A stretch of 64,000 bases of DNA from UBA4416 sp963422675. GTDB taxonomy: Bacteria; Bacteroidota; Bacteroidia; B-17B0; Aurantibacillaceae. The translations under genes were made by a program, and so were the position numbers. Below, one piece after another: positions 16,672 through 24,895 of the stretch. The stretch covers positions 1,088,121-1,152,120 of the forward strand of contig CAXVYS010000024.1 in NCBI GenBank assembly GCA_963422675.2, written 5' to 3'. How positions within the stretch are numbered: the first letter of the stretch is position 1; every line of letters begins with the position of its first letter. Below the pieces are notes generated by a model that was not told where the DNA came from, did not search any database, and saw only the letters and a list, made by a program, of their open reading frames with translations.

Positions 16672-18236
16672 ATAAGCGAGCCATATTATATATCAGGGTT
16701 AGTACCGATGAACAAACCAACGGTTACAGTCCTGCCGACCAAGAGGAACGTTTGGTAAAATATTGTGAAAAAAACGGTATTGAAATCCTTAAAATCTGCA
16801 ATGAAGATGAAAGCGCAAAGGATTTTGACAGCCGACCCGAATGGCAAAATATTTTAGGCTTTATTAAAAACAATAAAAACTTAGTTGATATTATTTTATT
16901 TACGAAGTGGGATAGATTTAGCAGAAATATAGCGGAAGCCTATATAACTATAAAGCAACTGAAAAAATACAATGTTGAGCCACAAGCAATGGAACAACCT
17001 TTGGATTTTGGGATTCCCGAAAGTAAAATTATGTTAGCCTTTTATTTATCTGCTCCCGAAGTGGATAACGACCGTAGAGCTTTAAATACGTTTAACGGGA
17101 TGCGTAGAGCAAAAAAAGAAGGGCGTTGGATTAGTGCTGCCATAAAAGGCTACAAAATGAAAAGGGATGAACACAATAAACCGATTATGGTTTTTGAGGG
17201 CGGTTTAAAAGAGCAACTAACCCGTAAAGCGTTTACAGAATTTGCCACAGGCTTATATACTTTAGAGGATTTAAGAAGACAATTAAATAAAGAGGGTTTT
17301 AAATGTGCTAGAAGTTGTTTTCCTGATATGCTTCGTAATAGAGCGTATATAGGTCAAATATTTTTGCCTGCTTATAAAGATGAACCCTCCCAATGGATTA
17401 AAGCCTTACATGAGTCTTTAATAGATGAACATACCTTTTATGAAGTACAGGATATTTTAAATGGCAGAAAAAAAGCTTTGCCCACTAAATATACCACCCA
17501 AAGAAAGGAATTACCCTTAAGAGGTTATTTAGTTTGCCCTCAATGTGGTAGAAATCTGACGGGTTCTGCCTCAACTGGCAGGAATGGTAAGTTTTACTAT
17601 TACCATTGCAACAAAGGGTGTAAAGAACGTTTAAAGGCTATTGAACAAAATGATTTTTTTCTGCAAATGTTTAAAAAATTAAGGTTCAATAAAGAGGGCA
17701 TTGTATTACTTGGCGAAATAATGAAGCAGGAGTTAAAAACGAACTCAAAAACAAGTAAAGCCGAAATACTAAGAGTTAATACAGAAATTGAAAAACAACA
17801 AACCCGATTAAAAAATGCAAGGGTTTTGATGTTGGATGGGGAATTTTCAGCAATGGAATACAAGCAAATGAAGATAGAGATTGAGGAACAAATAGAGTCC
17901 TTAACACGCCAACAGGTTCAATTTAAAACCAACGAGGTAAATTCAGAGGAACAAATAGATTTTTGTGTGGCTTTGCTCTCAAATATTGACTATTGCTACG
18001 ATGCAGCGGATATTGAAACCAAACAACAAATAATTGGTTCGGTTTTTCCTGAGAAATTAATTTTTGAAAATAAAAAGTATCGAACCGCTAAAATTGAAGA
18101 TGCTGTAGAACTTCTTTGCCTGACTGGTAAGGATTGGGGTGTAGGTAAAAAAAATAAGCACCCCATTTATGAGGTGCTTACCGTTGACGTACCCAGCGCC
18201 GGACTCGAACCGGCACGGTTTCCCACAGGTGTTTGA
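16668..18236 (+). CDS. Large serine recombinase whose reading frame ends inside a tRNA gene
   Basis: The product has 522 residues. The N-terminal resolvase domain has YIRVSTDEQ with catalytic Ser12 and the conserved Arg cluster (KWDRFSRN). A recombinase domain (~150-270) is followed by a zinc ribbon (CPQCGRNLTGS ... YYYHCNKGC, ~288-316) and a coiled coil (~355-430). This is the layout of large serine integrases that insert or excise mobile elements. The last 15 residues (VPSAGLEPARFPTGV) are an antisense reading of tRNA-Leu, and the stop codon (18234-18236) overlaps the anticodon. Just before this the frame also runs through the tRNA's own terminator hairpin. The native C-terminus may therefore have been shorter, or the element uses the tRNA to close its frame. 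Coupled to the upstream small gene by an ATGA overlap. Confidence 0.9.
   Translation: MNKRAILYIRVSTDEQTNGYSPADQEERLVKYCEKNGIEILKICNEDESAKDFDSRPEWQNILGFIKNNKNLVDIILFTKWDRFSRNIAEAYITIKQLKKYNVEPQAMEQPLDFGIPESKIMLAFYLSAPEVDNDRRALNTFNGMRRAKKEGRWISAAIKGYKMKRDEHNKPIMVFEGGLKEQLTRKAFTEFATGLYTLEDLRRQLNKEGFKCARSCFPDMLRNRAYIGQIFLPAYKDEPSQWIKALHESLIDEHTFYEVQDILNGRKKALPTKYTTQRKELPLRGYLVCPQCGRNLTGSASTGRNGKFYYYHCNKGCKERLKAIEQNDFFLQMFKKLRFNKEGIVLLGEIMKQELKTNSKTSKAEILRVNTEIEKQQTRLKNARVLMLDGEFSAMEYKQMKIEIEEQIESLTRQQVQFKTNEVNSEEQIDFCVALLSNIDYCYDAADIETKQQIIGSVFPEKLIFENKKYRTAKIEDAVELLCLTGKDWGVGKKNKHPIYEVLTVDVPSAGLEPARFPTGV
18147..18180 (-). terminator. Terminator of tRNA-Leu (minus strand), inside the recombinase frame
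   Basis: An 8-bp stem (18155-18162 with 18173-18180) is followed on the minus strand by eight T (complement of 18147-18154). It lies 10 bases after the tRNA 3' end. Confidence 0.7.
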
Positions 18237-18268
18237 GACCAGCGCGTCTACCATTCCGCCAGCTGGGC
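18190..18268 (-). tRNA. tRNA-Leu (anticodon CAA)
   Basis: The minus strand begins GCCCAGCTGGCGGAATGGTA and ends in a T arm GCCGG-TTCGAGT-CCGGC and acceptor strand GCTGGGT with discriminator A at 18190. The acceptor stem has seven pairs including G1-U72, with a short class II variable arm (GGG-AAA-CC). The anticodon loop reads CTCAAAC, giving CAA (18235-18233), a leucine UUG reader. CCA is not encoded (CGT follows). The anticodon stem CTGGT/ACCTG has one T-T mismatch (18241 with 18227), unusual for a functional tRNA. The gene overlaps the last 47 bases of the recombinase on the other strand. Confidence 0.85.
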
Positions 18269-18417
18269 ATTTAGTTTTTTGTGTTGCTTTTCTTTGCAAC
18301 TTGCCTTCACGTCTTCCTCCCGAACAATCGGGCCAGTAAGGCATTTAATTGCTTTATACTCTGCAATTCTCCTTAATTTTAAACCTAAATACACCTCTTT
18401 AGGCTTAAAAGGGGTTG

Positions 18418-18447
18418 CAAATGTAAGGAGTTTTTTGAGTTATCAAA
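18418..18447 (-). promoter_or_regulatory. Promoter for tRNA-Leu
   Basis: On the minus strand, TTTG (18447-18444), an 18-base spacer and TACATTTG (18425-18418) fit the Bacteroidota -33 TTTG / -7 TAnnTTTG form. The predicted leader before the tRNA is about 140 nt. Confidence 0.5.
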
Positions 18448-18463
18448 AAAAGGAACGAAATTA

Positions 18464-18495
18464 TTGTGTAAAGCCACTAAAAATTGGTAAATTTG
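18464..18495 (+). promoter_or_regulatory. Promoter for prs
   Basis: TTG (18464-18466), a 21-base spacer and TAAATTTG (18488-18495) match the Bacteroidota promoter form. The predicted transcript starts about 10 bases before the prs ATG. It is back to back with the tRNA-Leu promoter. Confidence 0.6.
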
Positions 18496-18511
18496 CCTCC
18501 CTAATAAAAAA

Positions 18512-19444
18512 ATGGAAACAGAAGTTCAATTATTTTCAGGTTGTGTTACAAAAACACTTTCAGAGCAGATTGCCAAGTCTTATGGTAAAGATTTAGGAAA
18601 AATTTCTCATTACCGTTTCAGTGATGGTGAAATACAAGTGTCTTACGACGAAAGTATCCGTGGACAAAGCGTTTTTGTGATCCAGTCAACCATGCCCCCA
18701 ACAGATAATCTAATGGAGGTATTATTGATGCTGGATGCTGCAAAAAGAGCCTCTGCGAAGCACATTATTGCTGTATTACCGTATTTTGGTTATGCACGCC
18801 AGGATAGAAAAGACCAGCCAAGGGTTGCCATAGGAGCAAAACTGGTAGCGGATATGTTGGCTGTTGCCGGCGCTACACGTGTTATGACCATGGATCTGCA
18901 TGCCGATCAAATCCAGGGCTTTTTCGATATTCCGGTAGATCATTTATACGCATCCTCTATTTTCTTACCATATATTCAAAACCTTAATTTACCAAACTTA
19001 ACTATCGCAGCGCCTGATATGGGTGGCAGTAAACGTGCAAACGCTTATGCCAAACATTTAAAAGCTGAGATCGTTATTTGCTACAAACAACGTACAAAAG
19101 CAAATGTGGTAGATCATATGACGGCTATCGGAGACATAGAAGGAAGAAACATTGTACTGGTAGATGATTTGGTAGACACAGGTGGAACCTTATGTAAAGC
19201 AGCCGATATGATGATGGAACGTGGAGCATTAAGCGTAAGAGCGGTTTGTACACATCCCGTATTATCAGGTAAAGCCTACGAAAATATTCAGAATTCAAAA
19301 TTAACGGAACTCATCGTAACAGATACAATTCCTTTAAAACAGGAAAGCAGCAAAATAAAAGTAATCAGCGTTGCCGACCTATTTGCTAAAGTAATTCATA
19401 GCGTACAAAACTATGAGTCTATTAGCAGCAATTTTATTATGTAA
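18512..19444 (+). CDS. prs: Ribose-phosphate pyrophosphokinase
   Basis: It makes PRPP from ribose 5-phosphate and ATP for purine, pyrimidine, NAD, His and Trp synthesis, in the cytoplasm. The 310-residue length is normal. Recognisable motifs are the catalytic-loop region YFGYARQDRKDQPR (~90-104), the metal/ATP-binding segment MTMDLHADQIQGFFDIPVDH (~129-148) and the PRPP-binding loop VLVDDLVDTGGTL (~213-225). The ATG at 18512 follows a clear promoter with a very short leader. It is followed 79 bases later by rplY on the same strand, a pairing seen in many bacteria. Confidence 0.97.
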   Translation: METEVQLFSGCVTKTLSEQIAKSYGKDLGKISHYRFSDGEIQVSYDESIRGQSVFVIQSTMPPTDNLMEVLLMLDAAKRASAKHIIAVLPYFGYARQDRKDQPRVAIGAKLVADMLAVAGATRVMTMDLHADQIQGFFDIPVDHLYASSIFLPYIQNLNLPNLTIAAPDMGGSKRANAYAKHLKAEIVICYKQRTKANVVDHMTAIGDIEGRNIVLVDDLVDTGGTLCKAADMMMERGALSVRAVCTHPVLSGKAYENIQNSKLTELIVTDTIPLKQESSKIKVISVADLFAKVIHSVQNYESISSNFIM

Positions 19445-19523
19445 TTACACCCGTATAAATATAAATAACCGGTGAAAATAAAATGAACGGGCATTTTAAA
19501 TTCATCACAAAAACAAATAACAA

Positions 19524-20105
19524 ATGAAATCAGTTACATTGAGCGGTTCGTTACGTGCGAACGTAGGAAAAGTAAACGCTAAAGCAATCAGAGAAAAAGG
19601 AAATGTACCATGTGTAATTTACGGTGGAACAGAACAAATTCACTTTGAAGCAGATATCCGTGCTTTCAAACCGGTGATCTTCACTCCAAATGCACACATC
19701 GTAGAAATTAATTTAGATGGTAAAGTTTACAAAACTGTATTGCAGGAAGCACAATACCACAAAATTAATGACAAATTAATTCATGCGGATTTTTTAGAAA
19801 TCATCGAAGGAAAACCGGTAACAGCTAACATTCCAGTAGTGTTAACAGGCCAGTCTGAAGGTGTTAAAAAAGGTGGTAAATTAGTATTAAAATTACGTAA
19901 GTTAAAAGCTCGCGGTATTGCAGCTACATTACCTGATTCTATCGAATTAAATATCGATAAATTAGATATCGGTGGAAGTATTTCTGTTGGTGATATCAAC
20001 CTGGAAGGTGTTACTTTATTAAACGCTAAAAACGTATCAGTAGTTGCAGTTCAAACTACACGTGCGGTTGCTGCAGAAACAAATGCTGCTCCGGCTAAGA
20101 AATAA
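19524..20105 (+). CDS. rplY: 50S ribosomal protein L25 / general stress protein Ctc
   Basis: It binds 5S rRNA in the large ribosomal subunit. The 193 residues contain the L25 domain (KSVTLSGSLRANVGKVNAKA ... VPCVIYGGTEQIHF, ~1-90) and the C-terminal TL5/CTC beta domain (KPVTANIPVVLTGQSEGVKK ... LEGVTLLNAKNVSVVAVQTT, ~95-185), plus a short Ala/Lys tail. Codon choice is strongly biased (TTA Leu, GGT Gly, CGT Arg), as expected for a highly expressed ribosomal protein. It lies downstream of prs and is followed by a strong terminator. Confidence 0.96.
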   Translation: MKSVTLSGSLRANVGKVNAKAIREKGNVPCVIYGGTEQIHFEADIRAFKPVIFTPNAHIVEINLDGKVYKTVLQEAQYHKINDKLIHADFLEIIEGKPVTANIPVVLTGQSEGVKKGGKLVLKLRKLKARGIAATLPDSIELNIDKLDIGGSISVGDINLEGVTLLNAKNVSVVAVQTTRAVAAETNAAPAKK

Positions 20106-20120
20106 TTTTTTATCCCATAA

Positions 20121-20160
20121 AAAAAGCTCCTTCATGTATATGAAGGAGCTTTTTTGTTTT
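20121..20160. terminator. Strong bidirectional terminator between rplY and the Lon-domain gene
   Basis: A perfect 15-bp stem (20121-20135 with 20140-20154, loop GTAT) has A and T runs on its two sides, so it can stop transcripts from either direction. Confidence 0.85.
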
Positions 20161-20207
20161 ATACGGTTTCCTGCTCAACAACCACCTGGCGGCCGGCACC
20201 GGTTTTT

Positions 20208-20813
20208 TTAATTTAAAATAAACTTCGATTGTAGTTCAGCTTCCGTTCTAATTAAATGAATAAATAATTTGATTTTGGCTTTTAAAAGACTTTCCTTTTC
20301 CGTCAGTGTTTCGGCTTTTAAGAGCTCATATTTTTCTAAAGAGGAAATATCCAGTAAGCGGGCAATGCTATATACATTCGCATTATCAAAAGCATCTTCC
20401 TGCACGGTATTTTGTTGCGATAGCCACATGTAATCTTTAATTAAATCCTGTAGTATCGCTGAAGCTTTTACATTAACGTCTTCTTCATAATGAATCATAC
20501 CTGCGCCATACAGCTTAGGGCTCAATACCGAAGAAAATTCAATCATTTTAAAAACTTTTACCCCTTCAATCATAATATCCAACTCGCCATTATCATATTT
20601 TTTAATAATGTGGTTGATTTTTACTTCGATACCATAATCGCCTACTGATTTTTGATGAACAAAAGGGATCCCAAAATGCGCTTCATTTAAAATACAGTCA
20701 GATACTAATTGTTTGTAACGCTCCTCATAAATGTGAAGTGTCTTTGTTTCTCCGGGCAATAATACCATATTCAGCGGGAACATGGGTATGGTGAGTTGTT
20801 GTTGTGTTGCCAT
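20208..20813 (-). CDS. Lon-substrate-binding-domain (LAN) protein
   Basis: The 201 residues correspond to the N-terminal domain of Lon alone: IPMFPLNMVLLPGETKTLHI (~8-27) is the family hallmark, followed by YEERYKQLVSDCI and FGIPF. There is no AAA+ or protease domain, and the length is normal for stand-alone LON-domain proteins, so this is not a truncation. The domain binds proteins or small ligands; its physiological role in Bacteroidota is not settled. A candidate -7 box TAACTTTG lies on the minus strand at 20862-20855, about 45 bases upstream of the start. Confidence 0.88.
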   Translation of the reverse strand: MATQQQLTIPMFPLNMVLLPGETKTLHIYEERYKQLVSDCILNEAHFGIPFVHQKSVGDYGIEVKINHIIKKYDNGELDIMIEGVKVFKMIEFSSVLSPKLYGAGMIHYEEDVNVKASAILQDLIKDYMWLSQQNTVQEDAFDNANVYSIARLLDISSLEKYELLKAETLTEKESLLKAKIKLFIHLIRTEAELQSKFILN

Positions 20814-21027
20814 TGTTATTCAGTTTAATGGTTCTAACTCGGGGGATTCTACCTCAAAGTTACAAATATCGTGCATAAAATATACCGCCAATTGATTGAA
20901 ACTGCTTACTCAATTAGTGAATGTACTCACTCAGCGAAATAACAGGTTTTATTTCGTAAAAAAATATAAACGGTAATTTTTCGACGTTTTTTTAGTGTAT
21001 TTTTAATCTTGTTTTAAAATTAACTTA

Positions 21028-22704
21028 ATGAAAAAGTACATCATTATTTTTTGTATTTGTGTCAGTGCCGCATTTACATTTAGTTTTTCCCAGGATTATT
21101 TTGAGGTTTCTAAAAACCTCGACATATTTAATACATTATACCGTGAATTAAATATCGCTTATGTTGATGAAACAAAGCCGGGATTATTAATGAAAACAGG
21201 TATTGAAGCTATGCTCGCATCTTTGGATCCTTACACGAATTACTATACCGAAAATGATATTGAAGATTACAGGTACCTTACCACCGGCGAATATGGAGGC
21301 ATAGGAGCCCTGATACAGGATGTAAACAATAAAATAACCGTTACCGAACCTTACGAAAATTTTTCTGCCTTTAAAGCAGGCTTACGGGCAGGCGATGAAA
21401 TAACAGAAGTAAACGGCATCGACGTTTCTAAAAAAAGAACCGATGAGATTACGACCATGCTTAAAGGCCAGGCAGGAACCCCCATTAAATTAAAAATCAT
21501 TCACCTCGGGCAAACTACTCCTATGGAAGTAAGTTTAATGAGAGAAGAAATAAAAATTAAAGCCGTTCCTTATTCCAATATGCTCAATAGCGAAGTGGGA
21601 TACATTAAATTAACCAGCTTTACCGATAATTGCTCGGGAGAAGTAAAAGACGCATTCTTAAAATTAAAAGAAAAAAACTGTAAAGCCCTCATTTTCGATT
21701 TGAGAGGAAATCCAGGAGGCTTGCTTCAGGAAGCAGTAAACATTGTCAATATTTTTGTAAACAAAGGTAACGAAGTAGTTTTTACCAAAGGGAAAGTGAA
21801 AGACTGGGATAAGCAATACCTGTCGGTAAACAATGCACTGGATACTCAAATTCCCTTAGTGGTTTTGGTAGATAATAATTCTGCCTCCGCTTCCGAAATC
21901 GTTTCGGGTGCCTTACAGGATTTAGACAGGGCGGTTATTATAGGCCAGCGGTCTTACGGAAAAGGCCTCGTACAGCAAACGCGCGATTTAACTTATAACG
22001 CTAAATTAAAAGTAACCGTTGCAAAATATTACATTCCAAGTGGCCGTTGCATCCAGGCGTTGGATTACACGCACAAAGATGAAGAAGGCAGAGTAGAAAA
22101 AGTGCCCGATTCATTAATTACAGCCTTTAAAACAAAGAACGGACGTATTGTGTATGATGGCGCAGGAATTTTACCTGATCAAAAAACGGAATCTTTAAAA
22201 TACAGTAACATTTTGATCACCCTTTTAAATAAGAATCATATTTTTAATTACGTAAATAAATATATTCTTGCACACCCTCAACAGGTAAAAGCAGAAAACT
22301 TTAGCTTGCCGGATGCTGATTACAATGAGTTTGTGGCCTTTATGAAAGATAAAGATTACAAATACATTACTCAAAGTGATTTTGCGTTGGAAGAATTAAA
22401 AGAAGATGCTACTAAAGAAAAGTATTACGAAAGTATTCAAACAGAATACGAAGCACTACTCAACAAAATGAATTCCAATAAAAAAGATGATTTAATGCGT
22501 TTTAAAGCGGAGATCAAACAATTTATTGAAGAAGAGATCGCCTCACGGTTTGAATTCCAGAAAGGAAGAATAGAAACCTCCTTAAAATATGATAAAGATG
22601 TGGCCGAAGCTAAAAAGTTGCTTGCTGATCCTAAAAAAATGACATCTATTCTCACAACTATTGAAAAACCTGTTAAACCCTTCAATACGAATAAACGATT
22701 CTAG
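21028..22704 (+). CDS. S41-family C-terminal processing protease
   Basis: The 558-residue serine peptidase has an N-terminal signal or membrane anchor (MKKYIIIFCICVSAAFTFSF), so it acts in the periplasm. A PDZ domain lies at ~90-170 (GGIGALIQDV ... AGLRAGDEITEVNG). The protease core follows, with the catalytic Ser in NSASASE (~residue 286) and the catalytic Lys in SYGKGLVQQ (~312), the usual 25-residue Ser-Lys spacing. A ~190-residue helical C-terminal region is typical of Bacteroidota members. Enzymes of this family trim or degrade proteins from exposed C-termini. No operon partner; the THX gene has its own promoter downstream. Confidence 0.92.
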   Translation: MKKYIIIFCICVSAAFTFSFSQDYFEVSKNLDIFNTLYRELNIAYVDETKPGLLMKTGIEAMLASLDPYTNYYTENDIEDYRYLTTGEYGGIGALIQDVNNKITVTEPYENFSAFKAGLRAGDEITEVNGIDVSKKRTDEITTMLKGQAGTPIKLKIIHLGQTTPMEVSLMREEIKIKAVPYSNMLNSEVGYIKLTSFTDNCSGEVKDAFLKLKEKNCKALIFDLRGNPGGLLQEAVNIVNIFVNKGNEVVFTKGKVKDWDKQYLSVNNALDTQIPLVVLVDNNSASASEIVSGALQDLDRAVIIGQRSYGKGLVQQTRDLTYNAKLKVTVAKYYIPSGRCIQALDYTHKDEEGRVEKVPDSLITAFKTKNGRIVYDGAGILPDQKTESLKYSNILITLLNKNHIFNYVNKYILAHPQQVKAENFSLPDADYNEFVAFMKDKDYKYITQSDFALEELKEDATKEKYYESIQTEYEALLNKMNSNKKDDLMRFKAEIKQFIEEEIASRFEFQKGRIETSLKYDKDVAEAKKLLADPKKMTSILTTIEKPVKPFNTNKRF

Positions 22705-22713
22705 TTATTTTTA

Positions 22714-22744
22714 TTTGAAGATTTGATAAAATAAGCTACTTTTG
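22714..22744 (+). promoter_or_regulatory. Promoter for the THX gene
   Basis: TTTG (22714-22717), a 19-base spacer and TACTTTTG (22737-22744) are a near-ideal Bacteroidota promoter, 26 bases before the start codon. Confidence 0.7.
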
Positions 22745-22770
22745 GGCAAATTAATTTAAAATACATTACT

Positions 22771-22929
22771 ATGGGAAAAGGCGACCAAAAATCAAGACGT
22801 GGCAAAATACAAGTAGGTTCATTTGGAAACCTTCGTCCACGTAAAAAAAACAAAGTAGCAACTGCAACTACTGCTACAGAAACAAAAGCAGCACCAAAAA
22901 AAGCAGCTACTAAAAAAGCAGCAAAATAA
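22771..22929 (+). CDS. 30S ribosomal protein THX
   Basis: A 52-residue basic protein, MGKGDQKSRRGKIQVGSFGN followed by LRPRKKN and an Ala/Lys/Thr-rich tail. The first ~28 residues match the Thx peptide that sits in the head of the 30S subunit in Thermus and is widespread in Bacteroidota; the tail is a lineage-specific extension. It has its own strong promoter and its own terminator, so it forms a single-gene unit, consistent with a highly expressed ribosomal protein. Confidence 0.88.
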   Translation: MGKGDQKSRRGKIQVGSFGNLRPRKKNKVATATTATETKAAPKKAATKKAAK

Positions 22930-22937
22930 TTTAAAAG

Positions 22938-22973
22938 AACCGCCTTTAAAGCGGTTTTTTTATTTTTATAAAA
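22938..22973 (+). terminator. Terminator of the THX gene
   Basis: The stem AACCGC/GCGGTT, with the partly paired loop CTTTAAA, is followed by eight T and a further T-rich stretch, nine bases after the THX stop. Confidence 0.8.
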
Positions 22974-23007
22974 GATCAAAACGCACCGCTAACTTCTAAA
23001 TAAATAG

Positions 23008-23015
23008 TAACTTTG
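23008..23015 (+). promoter_or_regulatory. -7 box directly in front of purK
   Basis: TAACTTTG ends three bases before the GTG start of purK. No good -33 TTG is visible at the usual distance. If used, the transcript would be leaderless or nearly so. Confidence 0.4.
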
Positions 23016-23018
23016 CGC

Positions 23019-24161
23019 GTGACTTATTTTCAACCCGATAAACTAAAAATTGGCATACTCGGTGGAGGCCAATTGGGGCGCATGATGATCCAAAGCGCCA
23101 TTAATTATAACCTTTACATCTGTTGTCTCGATCCTGATGCTAACGCACCCTGTAAGGCTATTGCCAACGAATTTACCAAAGGCAGTTTAACCGACTACGA
23201 TACCGTATATAAATTTGGTAAAGACAAAGACATTATCACGATTGAAATTGAAAACGTGAATGTAGAAGCTTTAAAAGCCTTACAAAAAGAGGGCAAAAAA
23301 GTATTTCCTCAGCCCGAAGTGATTGAAATTATAAAAGATAAAGGCTTGCAGAAAATGTTCTATCAACGTAACGATATTCCGAGCCCTGATTTCTTTTTAG
23401 TAGAAAATAAAACACAAATAGAAAAATACAGGGATTTTTTCCCTTTCTTTCAAAAGCTCCGTACCGGTGGCTACGATGGTAAAGGCGTTGTAAAGCTCGG
23501 GCATCCCAATAAAATTGACCATGCTTTTGAAGCTCCCAGTGTATTGGAGCGCCTGGTAGATTTTGATAAAGAAATATCAGTAATCGTTACACGTAATGAA
23601 AGCGGGGAAATAAAATGTTTTCCGGCAGTAGAATGTGAATTTAATCCTGAAGCCAATTTAGTAGAGTTTTTATTTTCTCCGGCCAATATTAAAAAATCAA
23701 TTGATAAACAGGCTACAGAAATTGCCGTAAAAATAGCAGAGAAATTAAATATTGTTGGGATACTGGCTGTTGAATTATTTGTAACCAAAGATGGTAAAGT
23801 GCTGGTAAACGAAGTGGCGCCAAGGCCTCACAACAGTGGGCATCAAACCATTGAAGCCAATATGACCTCCCAGTTCGAACAGCATTTACGCGCTATTTTA
23901 AATTTACCTTTAGGTGATACGGCTATTATTAAACCTTCTGTGATGATCAATTTGCTGGGAGAAAAAAACTATGAAGGTCCTGCAAAATATGAAGGTTTAT
24001 TGGACGCTATAAAATATAAAGGTGTATACGTTCATTTGTACGGTAAAACAACCACAAAGCCATTTCGTAAAATGGGACATATTACCGTTTTAGATGATGA
24101 TTTAAACCTCGCCAAGAAAAAAGCGGTTACTATAAAAGATATCGTAAAAGTCATTTCTTAA
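23019..24161 (+). CDS. purK: 5-(carboxyamino)imidazole ribonucleotide synthase
   Basis: The ATP-grasp enzyme makes N5-CAIR from AIR, ATP and bicarbonate in purine synthesis. The GTG at 23019 gives 380 residues; TTG at 23013 lies inside the -7 box and is unlikely. Motifs are LKIGILGGGQLGRMM (~10-24, Rossmann-like start), FFQKLRTGGYDGKGV (~144-158, ATP-binding loop) and LVNEVAPRPHNSGHQTIEA (~263-281, metal/ATP site). purE follows after 38 bases, so the two consecutive pathway steps are co-transcribed. Confidence 0.96.
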   Translation: MTYFQPDKLKIGILGGGQLGRMMIQSAINYNLYICCLDPDANAPCKAIANEFTKGSLTDYDTVYKFGKDKDIITIEIENVNVEALKALQKEGKKVFPQPEVIEIIKDKGLQKMFYQRNDIPSPDFFLVENKTQIEKYRDFFPFFQKLRTGGYDGKGVVKLGHPNKIDHAFEAPSVLERLVDFDKEISVIVTRNESGEIKCFPAVECEFNPEANLVEFLFSPANIKKSIDKQATEIAVKIAEKLNIVGILAVELFVTKDGKVLVNEVAPRPHNSGHQTIEANMTSQFEQHLRAILNLPLGDTAIIKPSVMINLLGEKNYEGPAKYEGLLDAIKYKGVYVHLYGKTTTKPFRKMGHITVLDDDLNLAKKKAVTIKDIVKVIS

Positions 24162-24199
24162 TAAAACTCAATACATCAATAACTTTTTAATTTAAACAT

Positions 24200-24679
24200 A
24201 TGGTAGGTATTATAATGGGAAGCAGTAGTGATTTGAACATCATGAAAGACGCAGCAGATTTTTTAAAAAAACTGAATATTCCACATGAAGTAACGATTGT
24301 TTCGGCACACCGCACCCCTGAACGGATGTTTGAGTATGCAAAAAATGCACATGCCAATGGATTAAAAGTAATTATTGCCGGAGCAGGTGGAGCAGCTCAC
24401 TTACCGGGTATGGTAGCGTCTTTAACGGCATTACCTGTTATTGGAGTTCCTGTAAAATCAAGCAATTCCATTGATGGCTGGGATTCTTTATTATCTATTG
24501 TACAAATGCCTAACGGCGTTCCTGTAGCAACTGTAGCTGTAAATGCTGCGCAAAACGCGGGAATTTTAGCGGCACAAATTTTAGGCTGCCAGGATAAAGT
24601 GATCTACGATAAACTTATCTTATTTAAAGAAGAGCTCAAAGAAAAAGTGATGAAAAGCTTAACTGAGATTAAATCTTAG
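24200..24679 (+). CDS. purE: N5-CAIR mutase (class I PurE)
   Basis: It converts N5-CAIR to CAIR, the step after PurK. The 159-residue length is standard. The family signatures are GIIMGSSSDLNIMKDAADFL (~3-22), SAHRTPERMFEYA (~38-50, active-site His), GAGGAAHLPGMVASLTALPV (~61-80) and VKSSNSIDGWDSLLSIVQMP (~85-104). The PurK neighbour and these motifs indicate the bacterial class I enzyme rather than the AIR carboxylase form. No purine riboswitch was seen upstream of the pair. Confidence 0.97.
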   Translation: MVGIIMGSSSDLNIMKDAADFLKKLNIPHEVTIVSAHRTPERMFEYAKNAHANGLKVIIAGAGGAAHLPGMVASLTALPVIGVPVKSSNSIDGWDSLLSIVQMPNGVPVATVAVNAAQNAGILAAQILGCQDKVIYDKLILFKEELKEKVMKSLTEIKS

Positions 24680-24684
24680 TTGTT

Positions 24685-24830
24685 CTATTCCCCTCTATTA
24701 AGAGGGGCTAGGGGTGTGTTGTTCTGTAGGATTAACTATTTGTCAGCTTGTCGCAACATATCCTAACCGTATAACTGCTCATCGCGGTTTATTCTGTTCC
24801 CCCCTCCGGAGGAGGGAGAGGAGTAATTCT
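24685..24830. repeat. Two units of a G/C-box intergenic repeat
   Basis: After purE, CCCCTCT-ATTA-AGAGGGG (24690-24707) is a perfect 7-bp hairpin preceded by TTCTATT. A second unit at 24795-24822 begins TTCTGTT and contains the palindrome CCTCCGGAGG (24803-24812). Both look like degenerate copies of the CCCTCTCC...GGAGAGGG intergenic elements common in Bacteroidota genomes. The first could also act as a purE terminator, but it has no T run. Confidence 0.5.
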
Positions 24831-24895
24831 ATCTTGTAAATTATTTCATAAAAGATAGCAAGAACCCTTTTTAATGTTCTTTAATCAGTAGAGAT

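Noticed and set aside
18190..18236. C-terminal VPSAGLEPARFPTGV considered as part of the recombinase's functional domain.
   Set aside because: It is the antisense translation of tRNA-Leu; this string is typical of tRNA read-through, not a protein motif.
22980..24199. Purine riboswitch upstream of purK-purE.
   Set aside because: The promoter box abuts the purK start, leaving no room for a leader, and no purine aptamer core was seen.
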